The notes: generated from the letters alone by a model not told the origin. A stretch of DNA of 64,000 nucleotides from Cherax quadricarinatus (GCF_038502225.1 NC_091298.1:36390844-36454843); one strand, 5' to 3'; numbered from the stretch's first letter, positions 39,705 through 56,200 are shown. Made by a program: numbers and translations.

Positions 39705-42066
39705 AGTGTGTTATTTCTGCTTCAGTGTGTTACTACTGCTTCAGTGTGTGATTTTTGCTTCAGTGTGTTGCTACTGCTTCAGTATGTAATTTTTGCTTCA
39801 GTGTGTTGCTACTGCTTCAGTATGTAATTTTTGCTTCAGTGTGTTGCTACTGCTTCAGTGTGTAATTTTTGCTTCAGTGTGTTACTACTGCTTCAGTGTG
39901 TTATTTCTGCTTCAGTGTGTTACTAATGCTTCAGTGTGTTATTTCTGCTTCAGTGTGTTACTACTGCTTCAGTGTGTTATTTCTGCTTCAGTATGTTACT
40001 ACTGCTTCAGTGCGTTATTTCTGCTTCAGTGTGTTACTACTGCTTCAGTGTGTTATTTCTGCTTCAGTATGTTACTACTGCTTCAGTGTGTTATTTCTGC
40101 TTCAGTGTGTTACTACTGCTTCAGTGTGTTATTTCTGCTTCAGTGTGTTACTAATGCTTCAGTGTGTAATTTCTGCTTCAGTGTGTTACTACTGCTTCAG
40201 TGTGTAATTTCTGCTTCAGTATGTTACTACTGCTTCAGTGTGTTATTTCTGCTTCAGTGTGTTACTACTGCTTCAGTGTGTTATTTCTGCTTCAGTGTGT
40301 TACTACTGCTTCAGTGCGTTATTTCTGCTTCAGTGTGTTACTACTGCTTCAGTGTGTTACTACTGCTTCAGTGTGTTACTACTGCTTCAGTGTGTTACTA
40401 CTGCTTCAGTGTGTTATTTCTGCTTCAGAGTGTTACTACTGCTTCAGTGTGTTACTACTGCTTCAGTGTGTTATTTCTGCTTCAGTATGTTACTACTCCT
40501 TCAGTGTGTTATTTCTGCTTCAGTGTGTTACTACTGCTTCAGTGTGTTACTACTGCTTCAGTGTGTTACTACTGCTTCAGTGTGTTATTTCTGCTTCAGT
40601 ATGTTACTACTGCTTCAGTGTGTTATTTCTGCTTCAGTATGTTACTACTCCTTCAGTGTGTTATTTCTGCTTCAGTGTGTTACTACTGCTTCAGTGTGTT
40701 ACTACTGCTTCAGTGTGTTATTTCTGCTTCAGTGTGTTACTACTGCTTCAGTGCGTTATTTCTGCTTCAGTGTGTTACTACTGCTTCAGTGTGTTACTAC
40801 TGCTTCAGTGTGTTACTACTGCTTCAGTGTGTTACTACTGCTTCAGTGTGTTATTTCTGCTTCAGAGTGTTACTACTGCTTCAGTGTGTTACTACTGCTT
40901 CAGTGTGTTATTTCTGCTTCAGTATGTTACTACTCCTTCAGTGTGTTATTTCTGCTTCAGTGTGTTACTACTGCTTCAGTGTGTTACTACTGCTTCAGTG
41001 TGTTACTACTGCTTCAGTGTGTTATTTCTGCTTCAGTATGTTACTACTGCTTCAGTGTGTTATTTCTGCTTCAGTGTGTTACTACTGCTTCAGTGTGTTA
41101 CTACTGCTTCAGTATGTTACTACTGCTTCAGTATGTTACTACTGCTTCAGTGTGTTACTACTGCTTCAGTGTGTTACTACTGCTTCAGTGTGTTACTACT
41201 GCTTCAGTGTGTTACTACTGCTTCAGTGTGTTACTACTGCTTCAGTGTGTTACTACTGCTTCAGTGTGTTACTACTGCTTCAGTGTGTTACTACTGCTTC
41301 AGTGTGTTACTACTGCTTCAGTGTGTTACTACTGCTTCAGTGTGTTACTACTGCTTCAGTGTGTTACTACTGCTTCAGTGCGTTATTTCTGCTTCAGTAT
41401 GTTACTACTGCTTCAGTGTGTTATTTCTGCTTCAGTGTGTTACTACTGCTTCAGTGTGTTACTACTGCTTCAGTATGTTACTACTGCTTCAGTATGTTAC
41501 TACTGCTTCAGTATGTTACTACTGCTTCAGTATGTTACTACTGCTTCAGTATGTTACTACTGCTTCAGTGTGTTACTACTGCTTCAGTATGTTACTACTG
41601 CTTCAGTATGTTACTACTGCTTCAGTATGTTACTACTGCTTCAGTATGTTACTACTGCTTCAGTGTGTTACTACTGCTTCAGTATGTTACTACTGCTTCA
41701 GTATGTTACTACTGCTTCAGTATGTTACTACTGCTTCAGTATGTTACTCCTGCTTCAGTATGTTACTACTGCTTCAGTATGTTACTACTGCTTCAGTATG
41801 TTACTACTGCTTCAGTATGTTACTCCTGCTTCAGTATGTTACTACTGCTTCAGTATGTTACTACTGCTTCAGTATGTTACTACTGCTTCAGTATGTTACT
41901 ACTGCTTCAGTATGTTACTACTGCTTCAGTATGTTACTACTGCTTCAGTATGTTACTCCTGCTTCAGTATGTTACTACTGCTTCAGTATGTTACTACTGC
42001 TTCAGTATGTTACTCCTGCTTCAGTATGTTACTACTGCTTCAGTATGTTACTACTGCTTCTGTGTA
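39705..42066. repeat. 19-bp satellite array, right segment
   Basis: Continuation of the 22030-32299 array on the far side of the gypsy insertion, about 124 units. The left part is dominated by alternating TATTTCTGCTTCAGTGTGT and TACTACTGCTTCAGTGTGT units; the right part is nearly homogeneous GTTACTACTGCTTCAGTAT with occasional CTCCTGC. Divergence falls left to right. It decays at 42060-42110 (ATACTACTACCCCATTACG). Confidence 0.97.
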
Positions 42067-42109
42067 ATACTACTACCCCATTACGTTACTATTACCACCT
42101 CGGTATTTT

Positions 42110-42420
42110 ATTAATACATAGATTACTTTTGTAAAATACCGACACAATGGGAAAATTGTTACAAATGCAGTATAATACGATCCTTTATTGACTACGTTCC
42201 ACCCACACAGTGAACTTTCCTAAGACACGAACAGATTTACCTAAACAGTAAATACAAGAACATATATAGGAAGCATAGTGACGTGAAGTGACTAGTCAGG
42301 AGGGGAATACTGAATAGAGGTTGAGAAGGACCTGGGCGGATTGGGCAAGCAGGTATGTTGCTATGTAGGGTAACGATGAAGAAGTTTCCTGGCGAGGGTT
42401 TGAGCTATGTTGTAAGAGCC
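42110..42420 (-). mobile_element. Possible Penelope end remnant
   Basis: The minus strand reads ACTGTGTGGGTGGAACGTAG followed by TCAATAAAGGATCGTATTAT. This is the same layout (stem-II-like stretch, GAAACG-like box, TCAATAAAG) as the other Penelope ends in this window, but from a different subfamily and degraded. No coding sequence attached. Confidence 0.4.
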
Positions 42421-42839
42421 GTTGTTCTGGTCTTGTTGGATATACAAATGAGTAATGATACCAAGATACTGCGATATTGAGTGTCTTCTTCCCAGGCGAT
42501 GAGTGTTACGTCTCTAGTTGAACGAAACACAGTACAGATCAAAAGGACAAACTCAGCGATTAAAAATAGTGCTTCAGATGGTGCTGTCGGCCCTGGTGCT
42601 GCCTTCGATTATATTGCCTAAAAAACCTGGAAATTCGAGACAGTGCGCCACCTGGAGACAGAGCTCCTAGTATTTCTGAAGAAACAAGTACATATCAAGA
42701 AATACAAGATCTAGAAATGTAAAATAGTTTCAGCTAGCAGTATCGAAAAGTGAAGATGATGCTTCGGGAGATGGTATTAGTACATTGCTAGAAATAACTG
42801 ATAGGTACTGGTTCTGGTACAGGTGCTGAAGCTAGTGTT
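42421..42839. other. Unassigned stretch
   Basis: No supported element or gene. It could be the decayed 5' part of the LINE that follows. Confidence 0.5.
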
Positions 42840-45800
42840 GGGGTCTGATCCAAAATATGCACAAGTAGGAAACCCAGCCCCCACAAATGCAAACGAACAG
42901 AAAACGAATTTGTGAAGATCCTATGCTTAGGTCACCTGAAAACATGGAATATCTGAAAAAAAGAAAAACGGGTCATGCAGCTTTGACCATCCAAAAAATG
43001 CCGAAATCTCATGACCAAAGAATTATGTCAGTCTTCTCACATAAACATTTTCACCCTGATCTGTGTTATTCCGAAGTTCACGAAAAACAGTGCTACAACA
43101 CAAACTGTCCTGCATCTCATTTGAAAAGGATCAGACGTTACAGATCCCACAAGCCATGATACTTTCAATCATTCAATGAAGAATTTTTAGTGGCTGAAGA
43201 AGAAAAATTGGCTAGGAATGCTGCACCACATCGAAGCCTTATTGGGGTGGAGACATAGGCAGTCCCTCTCCAGACCTAGTCAGTGCCTCTCCAGACCTAG
43301 TCAGTCCCTCTCGAGACCTAGTCAGTCCCTCTCCAGACATAGTCAGTGCCTCTCCAGACATAGTCAGTGCCTCTCCAGACATAGTCAGTGCCTTCTTCAG
43401 AACAACAGATATTAGTGCCAACAAATAAAGCCCCCAACAAACAAACAGTAGATCATATGTATCTGCAAATATGCGGGGCATAAAGCTATAAACCAACAAC
43501 AAAATACCTGTCATCAGAGTGCTCCTCACACAAAAGATTACTTTGAGAACGAAATTGAAATACCAAGGTTCAACTTATTGAGATTCCATAGAAAATATTG
43601 GTAACATGTGACGTTTTTTCAGTATGTCACAGAGTCGCTCATTTGCTTAGAATTAATGAACACCAAAAATGACGTAGTTGAAGTTTAGCAGTAAGGATTG
43701 AGAACTAAAATCTAGTCATTGTGTTTGTACATAAGCCGCCAGATGCAACTTTCCAACAGTTCAAGAAACAACTATTGAAAATAGACTACTTTCTGGAAAA
43801 CTCTTCCAAGCCCAGTAAAAAACATCTTGGAACTTGGTGATTTCAGTTTAAGACATTTAAAATGGAAAAATACACCAAAAAATATTATATCGAATACAAC
43901 CCCAGGAGACAGCTCAGGTGAAAATTCTCACACACTTCAGCTATATAATCTCTCCAACAAATTAACCATATTCTTTTTGAAATATGCTGGGAAGATATCC
44001 TGAACAACATGGATCCGAACCAGTGCCTAGAAAGGATCTACTCTGTGGCACATGAGGTATGCTTAGGGTATATTCTCCTAAGGAAAAGGAAGAGATATGT
44101 AACCAATCACGAGAGAGAGAGACGCTCCCTCTATAGACAGAGACGAAGAATCACAGAAGGAAGAACTGGTTAGAGAAATAAAAAATATCGAACTTAAGTG
44201 AATCATAGAGGATCTAAGATAAACAGAAAGAATTTAAAGCAATTAACGAGCATGAAAGAAATCCAAAATATTTCTAATGCGTATGCCAAATCTAGACCAA
44301 AATTCACATCCATCCTTAAACGATATGGGACATACACCGATGACAGCAAAGAAATGAGTGAAATAATGAAGATTCAATATGATTTAGTGTTAAGCGAGTT
44401 GTTAATAAGGGCCGAAAACCTGAAAGAAATTTTTATAAAAGAGACCCATTTTTGTTAAATATCTACAGAATTTCTGATCTAAACCCTAACACAACTGGAC
44501 TTTGAAAAGTAATTAACAACATGTCAATGTGCTCTGCTCCAGCCCCAGACTCTTGGAACTCTGTGTCCATTAAAAACTGCAAGAAATTCCTTTCGTGTAT
44601 CTTAAGTATTGTATGGAGAAGAAAATTAGACAAGGGAGTCATCCCACAATCACTGAAGTAAACAGATATAGCTTCCCTCCACAAAGGTGGCAATAAAGCA
44701 AGTGCAAAGAATTACAGACCTATAGCACTGATATCCAACATCAGAAAAGTCTTTGAAAGGGATAGCGAATAATTGCTGAACCCAGTGCAACAAGCATTTA
44801 GAGAAGGTCGCTCCTGCCCCTCACAACTAGTGGACCACTATGACGTGATCTTGGATGTACTGGAGAACAAACAAAATGCAGATACAGTATACACAGTCTT
44901 TGCGAAAGCCTTCGACAAGTGTGATCATTCCTTTATCACACATTATGAGTAATAGTTCCAAGAATGCGTGATAAAGGAATAACATGAAACGTGGGTAGGT
45001 GGATTTTAAACTTTCTAACTAATAGAACACAAAGAGCAAGAGTAAACACAGTTAAATCAGAGGCGGCTGCAGTGAAAAACTCTGTTCCACAAGGTACATC
45101 TTTTTCCCACATCCACATATCTGACAGTAGTGTAAACTATAGAACTATGTCTTCCTTTACTGACAATACTAGAATCTGCATGAAAGAGTCATCCAATGAG
45201 GACACTGTAAGTCTCCAAGTGAACATTAACTAAGTCTTCCAATGGGTCACAGAAAACAATACGAAGTTCTCTGAGGACAAATTTTAATTACTCCGCTTAG
45301 GAAAACTTGAAGAAATAAAAACTAGATCAGCGTATAAAAAAAAACTAACAATGCAATAGAGTAGAAAACTAATGTGAGTGATAATGGGAGTGATTATGTC
45401 AGAGAATGTCACTTTCATAGATCACAATAGTGTCACTATCACATCAGCTAAGAAAATGATAGGACGAATAATGAGAACTTTTAAAACAAAAGATGCCAAG
45501 ACAATGATGATCCTTTCTCAGTCATTTTTTTCTGCACTCTAACTGGAATACTACTATTCACTAACAGCCCCTATCAAGGCAGGCAAAACTGCAGAGACAG
45601 GGATTATGCAGAAAACTTTCACCACAAGTAAATACAGTCAAGCCCCTGAGACAGTTTGAAGGACCTTACCCTGTAATCCTTGGAATGCAGGCGAGAACGG
45701 TTCATCATAATTTACAGATGGAAAATCGTACAGAGACTAGTCCCAAATCTGCACATAGGATTCACTCCTTACGAAAGCAAAAGACTCGGTAGGTGGTGCA

Positions 45801-46090
45801 ACATCTCACCAGTTAAAAGCAGGGATGCCTAAGTACACTAAGAGACAATACAATATGTGGGAAGAAATCAAGGGAGATTACCAATAGACCCCTGTCTGTC
45901 TTCCAGAAGGACCTGGACAGGCACCTAAAGTCAATACCTGGCTAGCCGGGCTCTGGTTCGTACTTTGGATTACTTTCTGCCGCCAGTAACAGACTGGTTG
46001 ATCTTGCCCTGATCCATTGTGAGGCCTGGTTATAGACCATATTTCCGGGCGTGGTCCCCAGGAACACCCTCCAGGTAGATAAAAGCTGAC
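42840..46090 (+). pseudogene. Decayed LINE with CCCH zinc finger, endonuclease and RT remains
   Basis: Plus strand, many stops and frameshifts, but ordered pieces remain. 42887-43159: basic protein with a Cys/His cluster FHPDLCYSEVHEKQCYNTNC then PASH, a CCCH-type finger. About 43700-43870: apurinic-type endonuclease fragment LVIVFVHKPPD and LELGDFSLRHLKWK (GDFN-like box changed to GDFS). 44198-44458: helical linker. About 44520-45230: RT pieces KNYRPIALISN, QQAFREGRSCPSQLVD, VFAKAFDKCDH, NSVPQGTSF and SSFTDNTRI (FADD box changed to FTDN). About 45945-46080: C-terminal/3' end NRLVD...CEAWL ending CCAGGTAG. The 3' end matches the fragments at 3598-4090 and 20871-21346. The layout suggests a CR1/Jockey-superfamily LINE; the clade is uncertain. 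Confidence 0.75.
43262..43392 (+). repeat. 21-bp tandem repeat inside the LINE remnant
   Basis: About six copies of CCTCTCCAGACMTAGTCAGT plus G. Because 21 is a multiple of 3, it adds an in-frame SLSRPSQ-type heptapeptide to the local frame. It lies between the zinc-finger region and the endonuclease remains. Confidence 0.9.
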
Positions 46091-49609
<3,519 letters not shown>

Positions 49610-49611
<2 letters not shown>

Positions 49612-52600
49612 TTGGTAGACAGCAACCACCCAGGGAAGTACTACCGTCCTGCCAGATGACTGTGAAACAGAAACCTGTAACTGTTTTGCATGATGGTAGG
49701 ATTGCTGGTTTCTTTTTCTGTCTCATAAACACGCTAGATAACAGGGATATCTTGCTACTCCTACTTACACTTTGGTCACACTTCACAGACACGCACATGC
49801 ATATATATATACATCTAGGTTTTTCTCCTTTTTCTAAATAGCTCTTGTTCTTCTTTATTTCTTCTATTGTCCATGGGGAAGTGGAAAAGAATCTTTCCTC
49901 CGTAAGCCATGCGTGTCGTATGAGGCGACTAAAATGCCGGGAGCAATGGGCTAGTAACCCCTTCTCCTGTAGACACTTACTAAAAAAGAGAAGAAGAAAA
50001 ACTTTATAAAACTGGGATGCTTAAATGTGCGTGGATGTAGTGCGGATGACAAGAAACAGATGATTGCTGATGTTATGAATGAAAAGAAGTTGGATGTCCT
50101 GGCCCTAAGCGAAACAAAGCTGAAGGGGGTAGGAGAGTTTCAGTGGGGGGAAATAAATGGGATTAAATCTGGAGTATCTGAGAGAGTTAGAGCAAAGGAA
50201 GGGGTAGCAGTAATGTTAAATGATCAGTTATGGAAGGAGAAAAGAGAATATGAATGTGTAAATTCAAGAATTATGTGGATTAAAGTAAAGGTTGGATGCG
50301 AGAAGTGGGTCATAATAAGCGTGTATGCACCTGGAGAAGAGAGGAATGCAGAGGAGAGAGAGAGATTTTGGGAGATGTTAAGTGAATGTATAGGAGCCTT
50401 TGAACCAAGTGAGAGAGTAATTGTGGTAGGGGACCTGAATGCTAAAGTAGGAGAAACTTTTAGAGAGGGTGTGGTAGGTAAGTTTGGGGTGCCAGGTGTA
50501 AATGATAATGGGAGCCCTTTGATTGAACTTTGTATAGAAAGGGGTTTAGTTATAGGTAATACATATTTTAAGAAAAAGAGGATAAATAAGTATACAAGAT
50601 ATGATGTAGGGCGAAATGACAGTAGTTTGTTGGATTATGTATTGGTAGATAAAAGACTGTTGAGTAGGCTTCAGGATGTACATGTTTATAGAGGGGCCAC
50701 AGATATATCAGATCACTTTCTAGTTGTAGCTACACTGAGAGTAAAAGGTAGATGGGATACAAGGAGAATAGAAGCATCAGGGAAGAGAGAGGTGAAGGTT
50801 TATAAACTAAAAGAGGAGGCAGTTGGGGTAAGATATAAACAGCTATTGGAGGATAGATGGGCTAATGAGAGCATAGGCAATGGGGTCGAAGATTTATGGG
50901 GTAGGTTTAAAAATGTAGTGTTAGAGTGTTCAGCAGAAGTTTGTGGTTACAGGAAAGTGGGTGCGGGAGGGAAGAGGAGCGATTGGTGGAATGATGATGT
51001 AAAGAGAGTAGTAAGGGAGAAAAAGTTAGCATATGAGAAGTTTTTACAAAGTAGAAGTGATGCAAGGAGGGAAGAGTATATGGAGAAAAAGAGAGAGGTT
51101 AAGAGAGTGGTGAAGCAATGTAAAAAGAGAGCAAATGAGAGAGTGGGTGAGATGTTATCAACAAATTTTGTTGAAAATAAGAAAAAGTTTTGGAGTGAGA
51201 TTAACAAGTTAAGAAAGCCTAGAGAACAAATGGATTTGTCAGTTAAAAATAGGAGAGGAGAGTTATTAAATGGAGAGTTAGAGGTATTGGGAAGATGGAG
51301 GGAATATTTTGAGGAATTGTTAAATGTTGATGAAGATAGGGAAGCTGTGATTTCGTGTATAGGGCAAGGAGGAATAACATCTTGTAGGAGTGAGGAAGAG
51401 CCAGTTGTGAGTGTGGGGGAAGTTCGTGAGGCAGTAGGTAAAATGAAAGGGGGTAAGGCAGCCGGGATTGATGGGATAAAGATAGAAATGTTAAAAGCAG
51501 GTGGGGATATAGTTTTGGAGTTGTTGGTGCAATTATTTAATAAATGTATGGAAGAGGGTAAGGTACCTAGGGATTGGCAGAGAGCATGCATAGTTCCTTT
51601 GTATAAAGGCAAAGGGGATAAAAGAGAGTGCAAAAATTATAGGGGGATAAGTCTGCTGAGTATACCTGGTAAAGTGTATGGTAGAGTTATTATTGAAAGA
51701 ATTAAGAGTAAGACGGAGAATAGGATAGCAGATGAACAAGGAGGCTTTAGGAAAGGTAGGGGGTGTGTGGACCAGGTGTTTACAGTGAAACATATAAGTG
51801 AACAGTATTTAGATAAGGCTAAAGAGGTCTTTGTGGCATTTATGGATTTGGAAAAGGCGTATGACAGGGTGGATAGGGGGGCAATGTGGCAGATGTTGCA
51901 AGTGTATGGTGTAGGAGGTAGGTTACTGAAAGCAGTGAAGAGTTTTTACGAGGATAGTGAGGCTCAAGTTAGAGTATGTAGGAAAGAGGGAAATTATTTC
52001 CCAGTAAAAGTAGGCCTTAGACAAGGATGTGTGATGTCACCGTGGTTGTTTAATATATTTATAGATGGGGTTGTAAGAGAAGTAAATGCGAGGGTCTTGA
52101 CAAGAGGCGTGGAGTTAAAAGATAAAGAATCACACACAAAGTGGGAGTTGTCACAGCTGCTCTTTGCTGATGACACTGTGCTCTTGGGAGATTCTGAAGA
52201 GAAGTTGCAGAGATTGGTGGATGAATTTGGTAGGGTGTGCAAAAGAAGAAAATTAAAGGTGAATACAGGAAAGAGTAAGGTTATGAGGATAACAAAAAGA
52301 TTAGGTGATGAAAGATTGAATATCAGATTGGAGGGAGAGAGTATGGAGGAGGTGAATGTATTCAGATATTTGGGAGTGGACGTGTCAGCGGATGGGTCTA
52401 TGAAAGATGAGGTGAATCATAGAATTGATGAGGGAAAAAGAGTGAGTGGTGCACTTAGGAGTCTGTGGAGACAAAGAACTTTGTCCTTGGAGGCAAAGAA
52501 GGGAATGTATGAGAGTATAGTTTTACCAACGCTCTTATATGGGTGTGAAGCATGGGTGATGAATGTTGCAGCGAGGAGAAGGTTGGAGGCAGTGGAGATG

Positions 52601-53185
52601 TCATGTCTGAGGGCAATGTGTGGTGTGAATATAATGCAGAGAATTCGTAGTTTGGAAGTTAGGAGGAGGTGCGGGATTACCAAAACTGTTGTCCAGAGGG
52701 CTGAGGAAGGGTTGTTGAGGTGGTTCGGACATGTAGAGAGAATGGAGCGAAACAGAGTGACTTCAAGAGTGTATCAGTCTGTAGTGGAAGGAAGGCGGGG
52801 TAGGGGTCGGCCTAGGAAAGGTTGGAGGGAGGGGGTAAAGGAGGTTTTGTGTGCGATGGGCTTGGACTTCCAGCAGGCGTGCGTGAGCCTGTTTGATAGG
52901 AGTGAATGGAGACAAATGGTTTTTAATACTTGACGTGCTGTTGGAGTGTGAGCAAAGTAACATTTATGAAGGGGTTCAGGGAAACCGGAAGGCCGGACTT
53001 GAGTCCTGGAGATGGGAAGTACAGTGCCTGCACTCTGAAGGAGGGGTGTTAATGTTGCAGTTTAAAAACTGTAGTGTAAAGCACCCTTCTGTCAACACAG
53101 TGAAGGAGTGAATGATGGTGAAAGTTTTTCTTTTTCGGGCCACCCTGCCTTGGTGGGAATCGGCCAGTGTGATAATAAAAAAAAA

Positions 53186-53186
<1 letters not shown>
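49610..53186 (+). mobile_element. RTE-like LINE, apparently full-length
   Basis: 5' UTR 49610 to about 49972 (starts GGTTGGTAGACAGCAACCAC, contains AAGAATCTTTCCTCCGTAAG), one long ORF, and 3' UTR 52934-53186 (TTTTTCTTTTTCGGGCCACC, then GATAATAAAAAAAAAA) running into (TA)n. The single-ORF layout and total length of about 3.6 kb fit RTE-clade LINEs. The first 45 bases match the 49-bp minisatellite at 4391-6357. Confidence 0.88.
50027..52933 (+). CDS. RTE-like ORF: APE endonuclease plus reverse transcriptase, uninterrupted
   Basis: About 968 codons without a stop. The frame is open from 49973; the codon at 50027 is GTG and the first in-frame ATG is near 50060. The pre-50027 residues ([11 protein letters not shown]) belong to the conserved endonuclease start, so the true initiation codon is unresolved. 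Residues 1-235: apurinic-type endonuclease, with LDVLALSETKL, IVVGDLNAKVG (about residue 133) and the final catalytic SDH at 228-230. From about 471: RT, with KAAGIDGIKIEML, ACIVPLYKGKGDK, NYRGISLL, DLEKAYDRVDR, GLRQGCVMSPWLFN and FADD at 713-716. The C-terminus has WFGHVERMERNRVTSRVYQS and RRGRGRPRKGW, typical of RTE-type tails. All catalytic motifs look intact. It nicks DNA and reverse-transcribes its own RNA at the target. Confidence 0.9.
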   Translation: MRGCSADDKKQMIADVMNEKKLDVLALSETKLKGVGEFQWGEINGIKSGVSERVRAKEGVAVMLNDQLWKEKREYECVNSRIMWIKVKVGCEKWVIISVYAPGEERNAEERERFWEMLSECIGAFEPSERVIVVGDLNAKVGETFREGVVGKFGVPGVNDNGSPLIELCIERGLVIGNTYFKKKRINKYTRYDVGRNDSSLLDYVLVDKRLLSRLQDVHVYRGATDISDHFLVVATLRVKGRWDTRRIEASGKREVKVYKLKEEAVGVRYKQLLEDRWANESIGNGVEDLWGRFKNVVLECSAEVCGYRKVGAGGKRSDWWNDDVKRVVREKKLAYEKFLQSRSDARREEYMEKKREVKRVVKQCKKRANERVGEMLSTNFVENKKKFWSEINKLRKPREQMDLSVKNRRGELLNGELEVLGRWREYFEELLNVDEDREAVISCIGQGGITSCRSEEEPVVSVGEVREAVGKMKGGKAAGIDGIKIEMLKAGGDIVLELLVQLFNKCMEEGKVPRDWQRACIVPLYKGKGDKRECKNYRGISLLSIPGKVYGRVIIERIKSKTENRIADEQGGFRKGRGCVDQVFTVKHISEQYLDKAKEVFVAFMDLEKAYDRVDRGAMWQMLQVYGVGGRLLKAVKSFYEDSEAQVRVCRKEGNYFPVKVGLRQGCVMSPWLFNIFIDGVVREVNARVLTRGVELKDKESHTKWELSQLLFADDTVLLGDSEEKLQRLVDEFGRVCKRRKLKVNTGKSKVMRITKRLGDERLNIRLEGESMEEVNVFRYLGVDVSADGSMKDEVNHRIDEGKRVSGALRSLWRQRTLSLEAKKGMYESIVLPTLLYGCEAWVMNVAARRRLEAVEMSCLRAMCGVNIMQRIRSLEVRRRCGITKTVVQRAEEGLLRWFGHVERMERNRVTSRVYQSVVEGRRGRGRPRKGWREGVKEVLCAMGLDFQQACVSLFDRSEWRQMVFNT

Positions 53187-53216
<30 letters not shown>
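53187..53216. repeat. Short (TA)n tract
   Basis: TA repeats between the RTE 3' end and MITE copy 1. Confidence 0.9.
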
Positions 53217-53604
53217 GTCGTGCCGAATAGGCAGAACTTGCGATCTTGGCTTAAATAGCAACGCTCATCTTGCCATATAGGACAAGTGAAAATTTGTGTA
53301 TGCAATAATTTCGCAAAAATCATTCCGAACCTAACGAAAAAAATATATTTCACTGTGTTTGTTTAGTATTAAATTATTGTAAACAAATCTAAAATATATT
53401 TAGTTACGTTTGGCTAAAATAAATTGTTCTTGTTATAATAAGGTTAGGTAAGTTTTCTAAGATTCTTTAGGTGCAAAATTAAAATTTTTTACATTAACAT
53501 TAATGAAAAAAATATATCTTTAAATGTATAAGTGAAAATTTCTGAAAAGACTTAATTTTAAATGAGTTCTTGCTAATTGACCAGTTTTACATATTCGGCA
53601 CGAC
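53217..53604. mobile_element. MITE copy 1 (388 bp, 13-bp terminal inverted repeats)
   Basis: Left end GTCGTGCCGAATA and right end TATTCGGCACGAC are exact inverted repeats. The interior is A+T-rich and non-coding. Both ends sit in TA dinucleotides, which fits a TA target-site preference but could also reflect simple insertion into (TA)n. A second copy in the same orientation starts at 54367. Confidence 0.88.
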
Positions 53605-54606
<1,002 letters not shown>

Positions 54607-54623
54607 AGAGGGGAGCTTGTTCA

Positions 54624-55444
54624 GTGGCCCGGCAACATGGAACCAAGCTGAGGATCAAGAAGACTGTTGGAGAGGTAGAAACAACGAGGACCCAGAAGAC
54701 TACTGTGGAAACTTCCAACCCATTTTCGGTGCTACCTGACGAATGTGGGTGTTCTACTGGGAATGTCACAACGAGCACCAAGGAAGCATTAGCTGACGTG
54801 AGTGAGACATCCCAAGACACCAACGAAAACCATCGAGAACGTCTTGACGAATTCCACAAGTGAAGGTGCAGTGCTACCTAACGAATGTAAGTCGACTACT
54901 GGGAACATCAAGACGGACGTCGCCAAGGAAGGTAAAAACATTGTTGTTGTTGGGGATAGCCAGGTTAGGTACATGGATAGGGCATTCTGTTTGAAGGATG
55001 GGAGTAGGAGGCAGAGAGTGTGTTTTCCTGGGGCAGGGATGAAGGATATTGTTAGCCGTCTGGATGACATCATGAGAGGTAATGGGAGCAATCCTATTAT
55101 CTGTCTCAGTGCTGGAGGCAACGATGTTGGCAGACGTAGGAGTGAGGACCTGGTTAGCATGTATAGGTCAGCAATAGAGATAATTAGGAGGAAGGGTGGA
55201 AACCCTGTCATATGTGGTATTTTGCCAAGGAGAGGAGTTGGAAATGAATGGTTGTCCAGAGCAATTGGTGTCAATTTGTTGGCTGGACAAATACTGTAAG
55301 GAAAATGCGGTAACATTCATTGACAACTGGGACCTCTTCTATGGCAGAAATGACATGTATGCCAGGGATGGGGTTCACTTATCTAGGTGTCGGGTGGGAG
55401 CACTGGCCAATGCAGTGGAGGGAGCTGTTAGGTCTTTAAACTAG
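54624..55444 (+). pseudogene. CR1-like ORF1 with SGNH-hydrolase (esterase) domain
   Basis: After a polar N-terminus (two similar segments around VLPDECGCSTGN and VLPNECKSTTGN in different frames), the frame 54802-55299 has IVVVGDSQVRYMD (GDS block with the nucleophile Ser), GAGMKDIVSRLDD (block II-like Gly), and CLSAGGNDVG (GxND block). A frameshift near 55290 moves to the frame ending at 55444, which has ARDGVHLSRCR (DxxH catalytic block V). The complete SGNH set is therefore present across the break. Esterase domains in CR1 ORF1 proteins are established; the role is thought to involve lipid or membrane interaction. Not translatable as one protein. Confidence 0.82.
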
Positions 55445-55599
55445 GAATAGTTAGTGGTATGGGTTTTGGCGGGAAAACTGTGAAGTCGCAGGGTAGTAAT
55501 ATGAGTACTAGGAGAACTAGTAATAGGCAAAATGAGGTGGATATTGGGAAGCCAGTGGCACTAATTGACAAGGACAGTAATAGGTTTAGCGGAATAACA

Positions 55600-56200
55600 G
55601 AAAGGAGCAGGAAGGGTAAAGAGAAGGGAGGGTCCTTAAATATATATTACACAAATAGTCGTAGTGCTTGGAATAAGATGGACGAGTTGAGACTAGTTGC
55701 TAGTGCAGGAAACATTGATGTATTTGCCTTAACTGAGACGTGGTTCAGTATGAAAAATCGGGACATGCCGTGCAGATTCAGGGTCCTGCACTCTACGAAT
55801 TAATTCGGCAATTATTGATTCCACACAATCTGTTTGGCTACAGCTTCTCGAGAGTCGAGACAAATTAATTTTGGGTGTGATTTATAGGCCCCCAAACCTT
55901 GATAGGGAGTGCAGTAAGCTGTTATGGGACGAAATTCATAAGGAATCTAAATATGAAAATGTTGTGATAATGGGAGATTTTAACTTTCGGCAAATTGATT
56001 GGGACAATATGACAGGAAATCTTGAGTTTAGTGACTTTCTTGATACGGTTCAGGATAGTGACAGAACCAACTAGAGGAAACAATCTGCATAACTTGGTTC
56101 TTGCCAACAAAGAGTCACTAATTAATAATCTTGAGGTTAATGATAAGCTTGGGGAAAGCGATCACACATCACTTAGTTTCAATATATCATGGAATTAACC
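55600..56200 (+). pseudogene. CR1-like ORF2 endonuclease fragment
   Basis: The frame ending at 55803 holds the start of the APE endonuclease (LNIYYTNSRSAWNKMDELR, IDVFALTETWFS). After a deletion and stop, 55871-56074 gives VIYRPPNLDRECSKLL and NVVIMGDFNFRQIDW (catalytic GDFN). The last motif GESDHTSL follows in another frame near 56154-56180. Several breaks make it inactive. A further short frame (56238-56468) leads to the deletion that removed the RT. Confidence 0.8.

Noticed and set aside
39793..42114. A 773-codon frame after the gypsy element
   Set aside because: Same 19-bp satellite artefact.
50947..51633. 228-codon minus-strand frame
   Set aside because: Antisense shadow of the RTE reverse-transcriptase frame.
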